Assembly (NCBI GenBank): GCA_046351235.1
Contig: JAXLYV010000004.1
Span: forward strand, 372,001-436,000
Length of the DNA stretch: 64,000 nt
From: JBBSAT01 sp046351235
GTDB taxonomy: Bacteria > Myxococcota_A > Polyangia > Polyangiales > Sandaracinaceae
Reading direction: 5' to 3'
The notes below the pieces were generated by a model. The model saw only the letters and a program-made list of their open reading frames with translations. It was not told where the DNA came from and ran no database searches. A program made the translations under genes and the position numbers. This document shows, in pieces, positions 51,352 to 59,957 of this stretch (position 1 is the stretch's first letter; each line of letters opens with the position of its first letter).

Positions 51352-52272
51352 TCAGTACTTCGGCGCGCTCGGATCGACCTCGCGCGACCAGGCGTCGATG
51401 CCGCCCGTGACGTTGTAGACCTCGCGGAAGCCGAGGCGGATCACGTGCTCGGCGGCCGCGCGGCTGCGCACGCCGTGGTGGCAATAGAGGACGATCGGCA
51501 TCGCGCGGTCGACCTCGTCGAGGATCTCGGGGTCGTCCGACGAGAAGCGCACGGAGCCGTCGAGCTTCACGATGTCGCGCTCGTCCTCGGTGCGGACGTC
51601 GAGCAAGAGCATGGGCTTCTTCTTCGCGATCATGTCGGCGAGCGCCGTCACCGAGAGCGCGCGCACCTTCGGTGGCGCGTTGGGGTTCTCGATCTTGAAG
51701 CCCTCGGTGCTGCCCTGCGTGACGAAGTCGATCGTCATGCCGTCGGCACGACGCGCGGTCGCGGCGTCCATCGCGAGCACGACGCGACCGAGGTCGAGCA
51801 CCAGGTCGGCCGGCCGCGCGGGCGCGAGGTCGAGCACGGCGTCGAAGCCGCGGTCGATCTCGAGGCGCACCTTCGCGGGCGTGATCTCGGCGTAACGCAC
51901 GAACGCGTCCATCGCCGCCTCGGTGAGCATGACCTCGGGCGTCTCGACCGCGAGCTTGCCCGCGACGCCCACCGCCGCGGCGAGCTCGCCGGCGGCGGCC
52001 ATGTCGGTGACGATGTCGGCGCCGCCCACGAGCTTTCCGTCCACGTAGAGCTGCGGGAACGTCGGCCAGCTCGAGTACTCCTTGAGCCCCTCGCGCACGG
52101 CCTCGTCGGCGAGCACGTCTACGGTCACGTAGTCCGAGAGCAGCTCGTCGAGGGCGTCGACCGTGCGCGACGAGAAGCCGCACGCCGGCGCGCGGCGGTT
52201 GCCCTTCATGAACAGCACGACCTTGCCGGAGGCGAGGATCGACTCGATGCGGGCGCGGACGGCGTCTTCCAT
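51352..52272 (-). CDS. Monothiol glutaredoxin - A-type scaffold-like - rhodanese fusion
   Basis: This 306-residue protein has three parts. Residues 1-105 form a Grx4-type monothiol glutaredoxin with CGFS at Cys31 and the TFPQLYVDGKLVGGADI glutathione/Fe-S region. Residues about 110-200 resemble HesB/IscA (VMLTEAAMDAFVRYAE, then ENPNAPP) but lack the C-terminal CGC cysteines. Residues 200-306 form a rhodanese with LLLDVRTEDER and the active loop CHHGVRS (Cys264). All three modules belong to Fe-S cluster or sulfur transfer, so the fusion may couple sulfur delivery and cluster carriage. Confidence 0.88.
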   Translation of the reverse strand: MEDAVRARIESILASGKVVLFMKGNRRAPACGFSSRTVDALDELLSDYVTVDVLADEAVREGLKEYSSWPTFPQLYVDGKLVGGADIVTDMAAAGELAAAVGVAGKLAVETPEVMLTEAAMDAFVRYAEITPAKVRLEIDRGFDAVLDLAPARPADLVLDLGRVVLAMDAATARRADGMTIDFVTQGSTEGFKIENPNAPPKVRALSVTALADMIAKKKPMLLLDVRTEDERDIVKLDGSVRFSSDDPEILDEVDRAMPIVLYCHHGVRSRAAAEHVIRLGFREVYNVTGGIDAWSREVDPSAPKY

Positions 52273-52303
52273 GCGCGGGGTCTGGCGTCGACCGCGCGGA
52301 TCG

Positions 52304-52837
52304 TCAATCCACCGGGGTCTCGGCGAACACCGGCTCGCCTCGGTAGGAGTCCTGCCGGCGCTGCCACCCGATCACGTGGTTGTCGGGCATCGCGCGCACG
52401 GCGTGATCGATCGCCGAGAGCACCGTGCGCATGCTCGGCGTGCGCGGCGGCGCGGCGTAGCGCGGGCCGCCGAGCGGCTGCGCGTAGACGTGCAGCTGCC
52501 AGCGCACCGGCGAGACCGCGCCGAGCGTGAGGAGGAACGCGTCGTCGAGCATCGTGCCCGCGAGCTCGACCGTGCCCTCGCGGTCGGCGCGCCACGAGCT
52601 CGGCTCGGCGCCCACGCGCTCGAGCGCGTGCGTGATGGCGTCGAGCAGCTCCGCGTCCGGTACCGCCTCGTCGTCGACGCGGATCGAGAGACGCTCGAAC
52701 ACCAGCGCCGAGCGCACCCCCGGCACGTCCGAGGAGGGGCTCGACACGAGCACGGGCGCGCCCCACCGGCGCCATGCGAGCGCCGCGACGAACGCGAGCA
52801 CGACGGCGGCGCAGGCCAGGAGCAGGGTCGTCAGCAC
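52304..52837 (-). CDS. Hypothetical protein with N-terminal membrane anchor
   Basis: At 177 residues from the GTG at 52837, it starts with a hydrophobic helix (LTTLLLACAAVVLAFVAALAW). A roughly 140-residue alpha/beta domain with acidic surface follows (VFERLSIRVDDEAVPDAELL, VRWQLHVYAQPLGGPRYAAP). No family is recognised. The frame is open upstream to 52993, but that part overlaps the divergent gene and has Arg-rich composition. The GTG start is inferred from the onset of the hydrophobic helix. Confidence 0.6.
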   Translation of the reverse strand: MLTTLLLACAAVVLAFVAALAWRRWGAPVLVSSPSSDVPGVRSALVFERLSIRVDDEAVPDAELLDAITHALERVGAEPSSWRADREGTVELAGTMLDDAFLLTLGAVSPVRWQLHVYAQPLGGPRYAAPPRTPSMRTVLSAIDHAVRAMPDNHVIGWQRRQDSYRGEPVFAETPVD

Positions 52838-52952
52838 GTGCTCAGCTTGGATCGGGCCGTGCTCGCCCGCCCGGACGGAATGATCCGCCCGATCGCGCGC
52901 CGCGCATTGCGCGCGCCGAAAAGCCCTGCGTCGGCTACGCTTGTCCGTAGGC

Positions 52953-53630
52953 GTGACGTCCATCGAGCTCATGAACGGAAGCGCGACGGTCACGGCGCGG
53001 GCGGACTACCTGCTCGTCGTCGAGCACGGAACGCTCTCCACGCCCGAAGAGGTCCACCGCTACCTCACGGAGCTCGAGATCGCCTCGCAGCGCTTCCATC
53101 TGCGGCGCCTCCTGATCGACGCGCGCTCCGAGACCACCGACGAGACCCCATCGGCCGCCGATGCGCGCACCGCCACGTGGCGCTGGATCCGCACGCAGCG
53201 CGCCTTCGATCAGATCGCGTACGTGCTGCGCGACGAGATGACCATCGCGCGCGTGAACATGACCGCCCTCTCCGAGCGTCTGCCGATCCGCGCGTTCGCG
53301 GCCGTCGCCGATGGCCACCGCTGGGTGGCGCGCGCGCGGAGCCCCTCGACCTCGATTCCTGCGCCGCCCGGAGCCCGCACCGCGACGAGCTCGGTCCCGC
53401 CGCCGCCGATGGCGCCGCGCACGTCGACCCCGGGGCCGCGCCCCGGTTCGTCCACACCCTCGGCTGGCCAGCGCGTGACCACGAAGACGCGTGCGATCAG
53501 CGCCGACGACGCCGACGCGATCCTCAAGCGCAGCCCCACGCCGACGCCGCCGCTGCGGAACACCGTGAAGATGCCCGCGATGGACGCCGACGCGGCCGAG
53601 GCCGAGCTGCGACGCAAGCAGGGCCGCTGA
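52953..53630 (+). CDS. STAS/SpoIIAA-like protein with Pro/Thr-rich tail
   Basis: At 225 residues, the N-terminal 125 form an alpha/beta domain with the strand-helix order of STAS/SpoIIAA-like proteins: ADYLLVVEHGTLSTPEEVHR, FHLRRLLIDARS, FDQIAYVLRDE, IRAFAAVADGHRWV. The remaining 100 residues are Pro/Ser/Thr-rich and disordered. The function is unknown. The start could be TTG 52941, GTG 52953 or ATG 52971. A 7-bp stem hairpin spans its stop codon. Confidence 0.6.
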   Translation: MTSIELMNGSATVTARADYLLVVEHGTLSTPEEVHRYLTELEIASQRFHLRRLLIDARSETTDETPSAADARTATWRWIRTQRAFDQIAYVLRDEMTIARVNMTALSERLPIRAFAAVADGHRWVARARSPSTSIPAPPGARTATSSVPPPPMAPRTSTPGPRPGSSTPSAGQRVTTKTRAISADDADAILKRSPTPTPPLRNTVKMPAMDADAAEAELRRKQGR

Positions 53631-53637
53631 GCGGCCC
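53621..53637. terminator. Hairpin spanning a stop codon, convergent gap
   Basis: GGGCCGC-TGA-GCGGCCC forms a 7-bp stem whose loop is the stop codon of the STAS-like gene. The convergent aldehyde dehydrogenase gene ends at 53652, so the hairpin could act on both transcripts. Confidence 0.4.
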
Positions 53638-53651
53638 ACCTCCGGCGCCCG

Positions 53652-55235
53652 TCAGCCCTTGCGAAGTCGGAAGAAGCCGCGGATCACCTGCGGCAGGCTG
53701 CCGCCGAGCACGCCGTGGAAGAGCTCGCGCATGCCCTCGTACTTGCCCTGGTACGGGAACCAGAAGGGCTCGCTCTGGAGGTAGCCGCGGTCGACCATGA
53801 TCGCCTTCTGGTGCGTGAAGGTGAGCAGCCCTTCCGGGCCGTGGTAGCGCCCGAAGCCGCTGTTCTTCACGCCGCCGAACGGGAGGCGCGGGTTGCCCAC
53901 GCTGACGACGACGTCGTTCACGTTCACCTGGCCGCACTCGAGCGCCGACGCGATCGCGAGCCCCTTCTTCACGTCGCTCGTCCACACGCTGCCGACGAGG
54001 CCGTACTGGTGATCGTTGGCGAGGCGGATCGCCTGCTCGACGCTCTCCACCTTCACGATCGGGAGCACCGGGCCGAAGGTCTCCTCGCGGTAGATCTCCA
54101 TGTCCGGCCGCACCTCGGTGAGGAGCGTGGGCGCGTAGAACTGCCCGGGGCGATCGATGCGCTTGCCGCCGAAGAGCACCTTGGCGCCCTTCTCGATCGC
54201 GTCCTTCACGTGGCGCTCCACGGTCTCGATCTGGCGGCCCATCGTCATCGGGCCCATGTCGGCCTGCTCGTCGGGGCCGCCCACACGGATGCGCTCGACC
54301 TCGCGCGAGAGCAGCTCGACGAAGCGATCGTGCACCTTCGCCTCGACGAAGATCCGCTCGACCGAGGTGCACATCTGGCCGCAGTTCACGAGGCCGCCCC
54401 ACGCGGCGGCCTTCGCGGCGCGCTCGAGGTGCGCATCGGCGCAGACGATGAACGCGTCCTTGCCGCCGAGCTCGAGCTCGACCGGGATCGGCTTCTTCGC
54501 CGCGGCGGCCATCACCTTGCGGCCGGTCGCGACCGAGCCGGTGAAGAAGATCTTGTCGACGTCGGCCTCGGCGAGCGCGGCGCCCGTGCTGCCGTCGCCC
54601 TGCACGACCTCGAGCACGCCGGTCGGCAGGCCGACCCGCTGGAAGATCTCGCGGATGATCTCGCCGGTGATGGGCGTGACCTCGCTGGGCTTGAGCACGC
54701 ACGTGTTGCCGGCGATCAGCGCCGAGACGATCGGCACCATCGAGAGCTGGAAGGGGAAGTTCCAGGGGCTGATGATCGCGACGACGCCGACCGGGAAGTG
54801 CTCGACGTAGCTCGTCTTGCCCACGAAGAGCATCGAGGTCGGCACCTTCTTGCGCGCGAGCAGCTTCGGCGCCTCGTCGCGATAGAAGTCGAGGAAGAGC
54901 GGCACGCTCATGAGCTCGGTGAGGAGCGAGTCGACGAGCGGCTTGCCGGTGTCCTCGCTGATGCGGCGCGCGTACTCCTCGGCGTGCGTCTTCACGACGT
55001 CCTTGATGCGCAGGAGCAGCTCGAGGCGCCGCTCGAGCGTCGTCTGCCGCCAGCTCTCGAAGGCGCTCCGCGCACGCGCGACGGCGGCCTTCACATCGGC
55101 CTCGCTCGAGACGTGGAAGCTCGCGAGCTTCTCGCCCGTCACGGGGGAGCGCTTGTCGAAGGTGGCGTGGAGGCCGTTCGTGCTCTTGCCGTTGCCGTTG
55201 GTCGCGGGAGTGGTCATGGATGGAAAGGATGCCAC
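53652..55235 (-). CDS. Aldehyde dehydrogenase family protein
   Basis: This 527-residue protein is complete. It has the NAD site PWNFPFQLSMVPIVSALIAGN, FTGSVATGRKV, the general base Glu in PVELELGGKDAFIV, the catalytic Cys in NCGQMCTS, and the C-terminal EETFGPVLPIVKV and PFGGVKNSGFGRYHG. It belongs to the general NAD(P)-dependent ALDH superfamily; the substrate is not predictable. The Met at 55235 has GAGG 7 nt upstream; the Met at 55217 is the alternative. The C-terminal 40 residues (GYLQSEPFWFPYQGKYEGM) are slightly extended, as in succinate-semialdehyde/long-chain types. Confidence 0.94.
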   Translation of the reverse strand: MASFPSMTTPATNGNGKSTNGLHATFDKRSPVTGEKLASFHVSSEADVKAAVARARSAFESWRQTTLERRLELLLRIKDVVKTHAEEYARRISEDTGKPLVDSLLTELMSVPLFLDFYRDEAPKLLARKKVPTSMLFVGKTSYVEHFPVGVVAIISPWNFPFQLSMVPIVSALIAGNTCVLKPSEVTPITGEIIREIFQRVGLPTGVLEVVQGDGSTGAALAEADVDKIFFTGSVATGRKVMAAAAKKPIPVELELGGKDAFIVCADAHLERAAKAAAWGGLVNCGQMCTSVERIFVEAKVHDRFVELLSREVERIRVGGPDEQADMGPMTMGRQIETVERHVKDAIEKGAKVLFGGKRIDRPGQFYAPTLLTEVRPDMEIYREETFGPVLPIVKVESVEQAIRLANDHQYGLVGSVWTSDVKKGLAIASALECGQVNVNDVVVSVGNPRLPFGGVKNSGFGRYHGPEGLLTFTHQKAIMVDRGYLQSEPFWFPYQGKYEGMRELFHGVLGGSLPQVIRGFFRLRKG

Positions 55236-55274
55236 TGCCTCGGGCCGGTGGGGCTCGCATCCGGGCGAGGAGCC

Positions 55275-55922
55275 TCACGCCCGCGGATGCGGGTGCGGCA
55301 GGTTCGCGAGCGTCCACGGATGCGCGTGGTGATCGCGCGCATCCGGCGGCGGTGCCCATCCGGGCTCGAGGCGCGCGCGCAGACGCCCGAGCGTGAGGAA
55401 GTCGCGCTGGCTGACGACCGGAAGGCCCGCCTCGAGCAGCATCGCGGTGGCGACACCGACTCCCTTCTGGTGCTGGCGCACGGGCACGAGGCGGCAGCCG
55501 AGCGAGATCACCTGGCTGCCGCACGCGGCACTGGCGTCGGTGAGCAGCGCGAGCTCGGCGCGCTCGGCCTGCGCGAGCGCGAGCATCGCCCGCGCGCCCG
55601 CGAGCATCTTCTCCGTGAGGTCCACGCCGTGCTCGTCCCTCACGCGCGCGCGACCGTGGAGCACGTCGAAGCCATCGCCGCCGTGCACGTCCGGCATCGA
55701 GCGGGGCGTGCCCATCCCGTGCTGCTCGGGACAGAACGGGATCGCGCGCATCGTCGGTAGACGCACGAGCTCGGCGATCGTGACGGCGAGCCCGTAGTCG
55801 GTTCCTTCGACGCCACACGGCCATCCCGCGAGGCAGCCGCTCACCAGCACGCGCCAGGGATCGGCGGCCGTCGGCGTGCGGAGCGCGTCGAGCACCTCCG
55901 GATGGTGGGGAAGGAGCGGCAT
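55275..55922 (-). CDS. DUF523 family protein
   Basis: At 215 residues, the YbbK/DUF523 pattern is visible: RVLVSGCLAGWPCGVEGTDY with two conserved cysteines, then IPFCPEQHGMGTPRSMPDVH, and AELALLTDASAACGSQVISL with a third. A C-terminal part differs from E. coli YbbK. The conserved Cys suggest metal or sulfur chemistry, but the function is unknown. The upstream frame contains Arg-rich sequence; the ATG at 55922 precedes the first conserved segment. Confidence 0.8.
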   Translation of the reverse strand: MPLLPHHPEVLDALRTPTAADPWRVLVSGCLAGWPCGVEGTDYGLAVTIAELVRLPTMRAIPFCPEQHGMGTPRSMPDVHGGDGFDVLHGRARVRDEHGVDLTEKMLAGARAMLALAQAERAELALLTDASAACGSQVISLGCRLVPVRQHQKGVGVATAMLLEAGLPVVSQRDFLTLGRLRARLEPGWAPPPDARDHHAHPWTLANLPHPHPRA

Positions 55923-55972
55923 CGGTCGAACGTGGCCGCCGACGCGACGGCTCGTCAACGGTCGCGGCAACG

Positions 55973-56003
55973 AAAAGGCCCGCGACCGGTCGGTCACGGG
56001 CCT
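55973..56003 (-). terminator. Intrinsic terminator of the five-helix membrane protein gene
   Basis: On the minus strand, downstream of the stop at 56057, the stem AGGCCCG / CGGGCCT with an inner GACC/GGTC pairing is followed directly by TTTT. It is the most classical terminator in the window. Confidence 0.65.
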
Positions 56004-56056
56004 CGGGCTTCGTCGCCCACGATCCTTCTCGAGCGGAGCCGACGCCCCGCCTGCGC

Positions 56057-56515
56057 TCACTCTCCGGCGCCGCCGAAGATCGCGAGGGCCGCAGCCCAGA
56101 GCGTGACGAGGCCTGCGCCCAGGGAGAGCACCGCCATGCCCATGAGCATGAAGTTGCCGCCGTTCGGCGTGGCGAGGACGAGCACCGCGCCGAGGAGCAC
56201 GACGCCCAGCGTGACGTAGCCCGGGAGCGCGGCGACGTAGACGGCGATCGCGCCGACCGCGGCCGCAGCGACGACGGCCACGCCGATCGGGGCGTTCTGG
56301 CCGAGCGGGGTCATCATGACGACGGCCGTGCCGACGGCGATGGCGCCGAACACCGCCCAGCCCACCCAGCCGGCGATCACCAGCGTGAGGATGCCGACGA
56401 CGAGGAAGAGCGCGCTGATCACGAAGTCCAGGATGAACGCCGGGTTGGCGCCGATGGACTGGGCGCGCTTGAGAACGGCGGCGTCGCGGTCGAGACGGGC
56501 GTCGAATTCACTCAT
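56057..56515 (-). CDS. Five-helix membrane protein, unknown
   Basis: This 152-residue protein has a short polar N-terminus (SEFDARLDRDAAVLKRAQSI) and then about five hydrophobic segments (FVISALFLVVGILTLVIAGW; AVFGAIAVGTAVVMM; GVAVVAAAAVGAIAVYVAAL; TLGVVLLGAVLVLATP; MLMGMAVLSLGAGLVTLWAA). No family is recognised. A TAGGCT box lies 9 nt before the ATG, and a terminator follows. Confidence 0.65.
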   Translation of the reverse strand: MSEFDARLDRDAAVLKRAQSIGANPAFILDFVISALFLVVGILTLVIAGWVGWAVFGAIAVGTAVVMMTPLGQNAPIGVAVVAAAAVGAIAVYVAALPGYVTLGVVLLGAVLVLATPNGGNFMLMGMAVLSLGAGLVTLWAAALAIFGGAGE

Positions 56516-56524
56516 GGCGGGCGG

Positions 56525-56530
56525 AGCCTA
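56525..56530 (-). promoter_or_regulatory. -10-like box TAGGCT
   Basis: TAGGCT on the minus strand ends 9 nt before the ATG at 56515. Confidence 0.35.
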
Positions 56531-56615
56531 GTCGGATCCGGGGGACGAGCACAAGAGGCTCGGAAGGATCGAGGCCGGGTGCTTCGGCGGCGGCGGGACG
56601 GCAGCGGCCCCGTGG

Positions 56616-56621
56616 TAGGGT
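56616..56621 (+). promoter_or_regulatory. -10-like box TAGGGT, leaderless-type
   Basis: TAGGGT ends 7 nt before the GTG at 56629. It may drive the whole kinase - MoxR - bpX operon. Confidence 0.4.
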
Positions 56622-56628
56622 TCCCCGC

Positions 56629-58431
56629 GTGACGGCGTCCGCTGCGGGCGTGCCCGAGAGCCTCGGGCCGTACCGCCTCCTCGAGAAGCTGGGCCATGGC
56701 GGCATGGCGATGGTCTTCCGCGCGGAGCGCGTGGGAGAGGCCGGCTTTCGTAAGCGCGTCGCCATCAAGCGGATTCTGCCGCAGTACCGGCGGGACCCCT
56801 CGCTGCTGGAGCGCTTCGCCGCCGAGGCCCGCACCAACGCGCGCCTCGATCACCCGAACCTGGTCCAAGTCATCGACTTCGGGATCGACCCCGAGCCGTA
56901 TCTGGTGCTCGAGTTCGTCGAGGGCGTCTCGCTCTCGCAGATCCTCCAGCGCCTGGTCGATCGCAAAGAGAAGATGGAGCTCGCGGCCGCGCTCTTCATC
57001 GCCGCGGAGGCGGCGACGGGCCTCGACCACGCGCACCGCAAGAAGGACGACGACGGCACGCCGCTCGGGATCGTGCACCGCGACGTGAGCCCGCAGAACG
57101 TGCTCGTCTCGAACGAGGGCGCCGTGAAGGTGAGCGACTTCGGCCTCGTGAAGGCGGCCGACAACGTGCTCAAGACGGCGAGCGGCGTCTCGATCGGCAA
57201 GATCAGCTACATGGCGCCCGAGCAGGGCCAGAGCGACGCGCAGATCGACTCGCGCGCCGACGTGTTCTCGCTGGGCGTGATGCTCTGGGAGATGCTCACG
57301 CTGCGCTCGCTCATCCCGCCCGACGATCCGGCGCGCGCGGCGATGCTGCTGCAGACGGGCGCGTTCGATCCGCCCTCGCGCCACAACCCGGCCGTCCCCG
57401 AGCGCATCGATCGCATCGTGATGAGCTGCCTCGCGATCGATCGCGATCGGCGCATGCCCACGGCGCAGCAGCTGAGCTTCGAGCTGCGCGAGGCCCTGCA
57501 CGAAGCGGCTGCCGGCTACGGCCGCCAGCAGCTCGCGCGCCTGGTCGGCTGGCTCTTTCCGGAGAAGGGCTGGGTGATCGCCGAGCCGGACCAGCCGGCA
57601 GCGCAGCCCTCGACCGAAGAGCGCCTGTCGATGCCGCTCGTCACGCCGGCCGCGGTGGCGATGCAGCGCGTGAACGAGGCGGGATCGAACCCGCCGCCCG
57701 TTCCGGCCCGGCCCTCCGGCGTGATGCCCGTGGCCGCGTCGGCGCCGGCACCGGCGCCCATGGCGAGCGCGCCCGGCTCGCGCGGACGGCGCGCCACCAT
57801 CGTGGTGCTGGCGGCGCTGCTGGTGATCCTCGGATCGGTCGCCGCGATCGCGATCGTCGTGGCGATCTACTTCGCGCACCGCACGGTGACGGCGACGGCG
57901 CCCGCGCCGGCCCTCACGACGATCCCGGTGCCGGCGACCCGCGCGCCGATGATGCCGGCGACGACCGTGCAGCAGCTCTCGCTCGACCTCACCTCACCGG
58001 TCGAAGGCGCGCACCTCGCGATGGGCGCGCGCGAGCTGGGGCCGCTGCCGATGCGCCTCGGCGAGCACGAGCTGACGGGCGAGCCGATCCTCGCGATGGC
58101 CCCGGGACACGAGCCACGGATCCTGCGGCCCGAGCTCTTGATCGAGCTCATGCGCACGCAGGGCCGCTACGCGGTGGAGCTCGACGAGACGAGCGAGCCC
58201 GACCTCGCCCTCTACGTTCGCTACCAGGGCCAGGCCATCGCACATCTGCCGAGCGGCGAGGACCTCGGCCCGGTGCCGGGCGTCATCCTCGTTCCGATCG
58301 AGGAGGACGGCGCGCCTCCGACGACCCTCGAAGTGTTCGACGAGCGCACCGGCGCCCAGATCTCGCTCTCGCTCGAGAGCTGCACGATCGACCACGTCTG
58401 CCTGCTCGCCGCCATCCCGGGGACGCCGTGA
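56629..58431 (+). CDS. Ser/Thr protein kinase, membrane-anchored (first gene of the MoxR-vWA-propeller operon)
   Basis: At 600 residues, the kinase domain (15-290) has the glycine loop LGHGGMAMVF, Lys47 in VAIK, HRDVSPQN at 150-157 and DFG at 170-172, all intact. The VSPQN variant of the catalytic loop is common in myxobacterial kinases. A Pro/Ala linker (about 315-384), one transmembrane helix (about 388-412) and a roughly 185-residue extracytoplasmic domain with short beta segments follow. The start is GTG. The stop overlaps the MoxR gene's start (GTGA), so the kinase is co-translated with the ternary system and is a likely sensor or regulator of it. Confidence 0.93.
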   Translation: MTASAAGVPESLGPYRLLEKLGHGGMAMVFRAERVGEAGFRKRVAIKRILPQYRRDPSLLERFAAEARTNARLDHPNLVQVIDFGIDPEPYLVLEFVEGVSLSQILQRLVDRKEKMELAAALFIAAEAATGLDHAHRKKDDDGTPLGIVHRDVSPQNVLVSNEGAVKVSDFGLVKAADNVLKTASGVSIGKISYMAPEQGQSDAQIDSRADVFSLGVMLWEMLTLRSLIPPDDPARAAMLLQTGAFDPPSRHNPAVPERIDRIVMSCLAIDRDRRMPTAQQLSFELREALHEAAAGYGRQQLARLVGWLFPEKGWVIAEPDQPAAQPSTEERLSMPLVTPAAVAMQRVNEAGSNPPPVPARPSGVMPVAASAPAPAPMASAPGSRGRRATIVVLAALLVILGSVAAIAIVVAIYFAHRTVTATAPAPALTTIPVPATRAPMMPATTVQQLSLDLTSPVEGAHLAMGARELGPLPMRLGEHELTGEPILAMAPGHEPRILRPELLIELMRTQGRYAVELDETSEPDLALYVRYQGQAIAHLPSGEDLGPVPGVILVPIEEDGAPPTTLEVFDERTGAQISLSLESCTIDHVCLLAAIPGTP

Positions 58432-59525
58432 GCGAAGCCTCGCAGCGCGTGCGCGCCACGCTCGATGCGGCGCGGGTGGGTCTCGTCGACCGCGAGGCGC
58501 TCGTCGAGCTCGTGGCGCTCGCCGCCGTCGCCGGAGAGCACCTCTTGGTGATCGGCCCGCCGGGCACGGCGAAGAGCGAGGCCGTGCGCCGCGCCGCGCG
58601 CGCGTTCGATGCGCGCTACTTCGAGTACCTGCTCGGTCGCTTCACCGAGCCGAGCGAGCTCTTCGGGCCGATCGATCTGCGGCGGCTTCGTGAGGGCGTC
58701 GTCGAGACGGAGACGAGCGGGATGCTGCCAGAGGCGGAGCTCGCCTTCCTCGACGAGGTCTTTCTCGGCTCGACGGCGATCCTCAACACCCTGCTGCAGC
58801 TCTTGAACGAGCGCTCCTTCCGGCGCGGCAAGACGGCGATCGAGGTCCCGCTCCGCGTGTGCGTCGGCGCGTCGAACGCTCTCCCGGACGATGCCGCGCT
58901 CGCGGCGTTCGCCGATCGCTTCCTGCTGCGCACGTTCGTCGAGCCCGTGCCGGACGCGCGACTCGAAGAGCTGCTCGAAGCGGGAGATGCGCTCGGGCGG
59001 CGAGCCGCGACGGCGCCGCGCGCGAGCCTGGCCGATCTCGATGCGGTCGGCGGGGCCGCCCGCGCGATGGATCTCGGAGCCGTACGCCCGGCGTTGGCCA
59101 GCGCAATCCGGCGCTTGCGAAAGGCCGGGCACGCGCTCTCCGACCGACGCGTGGTGAAGCTGCAACGGCTCGTCGCGGCGGCGGCCGCGCTCGACGGGAG
59201 GGATCGGGCCGACGCGAGAGACCTCTGGCCCATCGTGTATGCGCTGCCGAGCGAGTTAGCCCAGCGCGCGGGCCGCAGCGAGATCCGAGAGCTGCTCGAT
59301 GCATCGGCGAGCGGAACGCTGGGCGCCGCCGCGCTCGACGCGTCGGGCTCCGCCGCCGCGCGTGCCGCTCGCTTGAGCCGCGAGGCCGAGGCGTGCCTGG
59401 CCGAGGCAGGCGACGCTCTGCGGGCCGAGGCCTTGCTGCGCGAGATCGACGCCACGCTCGAGAACCGTCCGCCGGAGCTCGAGGCCCTCCGCGCGCGCCT
59501 GGTCGAGCGCCTCGCCGCGGCCTGA
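58428..59525 (+). CDS. MoxR/RavA-type AAA+ ATPase
   Basis: At 365 residues, Walker A is GPPGTAKS at 43-50 and Walker B is LAFLDEVF with Asp109/Glu110. A sensor-1-like VCVGASNALPDD, an arginine-finger region FADRFLLRTFVEPVPDARL and a helical lid follow. The domain layout matches the MoxR ATPases of ternary conflict/chaperone systems. It probably remodels the vWA-like partner encoded downstream. The GTG start overlaps the kinase stop, and the next gene follows after 3 nt. Confidence 0.9.
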   Translation: MSEASQRVRATLDAARVGLVDREALVELVALAAVAGEHLLVIGPPGTAKSEAVRRAARAFDARYFEYLLGRFTEPSELFGPIDLRRLREGVVETETSGMLPEAELAFLDEVFLGSTAILNTLLQLLNERSFRRGKTAIEVPLRVCVGASNALPDDAALAAFADRFLLRTFVEPVPDARLEELLEAGDALGRRAATAPRASLADLDAVGGAARAMDLGAVRPALASAIRRLRKAGHALSDRRVVKLQRLVAAAAALDGRDRADARDLWPIVYALPSELAQRAGRSEIRELLDASASGTLGAAALDASGSAAARAARLSREAEACLAEAGDALRAEALLREIDATLENRPPELEALRARLVERLAAA

Positions 59526-59528
59526 GCC

Positions 59529-59957
59529 GTGCGTCTCGTCGTCCGCGAGCGAGCGCTCGACGCCGAAGGCTGCTACGCGGAGGCCGCGCCCGCCCGCGCG
59601 CTCGCGCGACGTCTCGCCGAGCGACCCGAGGCGTCGGCCCGCCTGAGCGCCGTGCGCGTCGAGCACGATGGGATTCTCGTCTTCGGCGAGCCCGACGCCC
59701 TGCCGTGGATCGAAGGCGTCGTGTGGCTCGCGCGCGCGCCGGAAGCGCCCGCCGTGTGGCTGCCGACGCGCTGCACGCTGGAGCCACACCCAAGGCTCGT
59801 CGAGCAGGCCGTGCGGCGACGCTTCCGCGTCGAAGGCCCGTTCGCGCTGATCCCGGCGCCTGACGGCGGCATTTTCGTGGTGCCGCTCACCGGCGCCCGC
59901 GTCCCCGGCGGCGAGCCGCTCGAGACTTTTCTCGCGGTGGAGCGCGGAGAGCCGTGA
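59529..59957 (+). CDS. bpX5-like small protein of the MoxR-vWA-propeller system
   Basis: At 142 residues, the sequence contains LPWIEGVVWLARAPEAPAVW, LPTRCTLEPHPRLVEQAVR and ALIPAPDGGIFVVPL. These resemble the conserved core of the small bpX5 domain described in MoxR-vWA-beta-propeller ternary systems. The domain name is from memory of the family layout, not from a search. Position (directly after MoxR, overlapping the next start by GTGA) supports it. The biochemical role is unknown. Confidence 0.65.
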   Translation: MRLVVRERALDAEGCYAEAAPARALARRLAERPEASARLSAVRVEHDGILVFGEPDALPWIEGVVWLARAPEAPAVWLPTRCTLEPHPRLVEQAVRRRFRVEGPFALIPAPDGGIFVVPLTGARVPGGEPLETFLAVERGEP

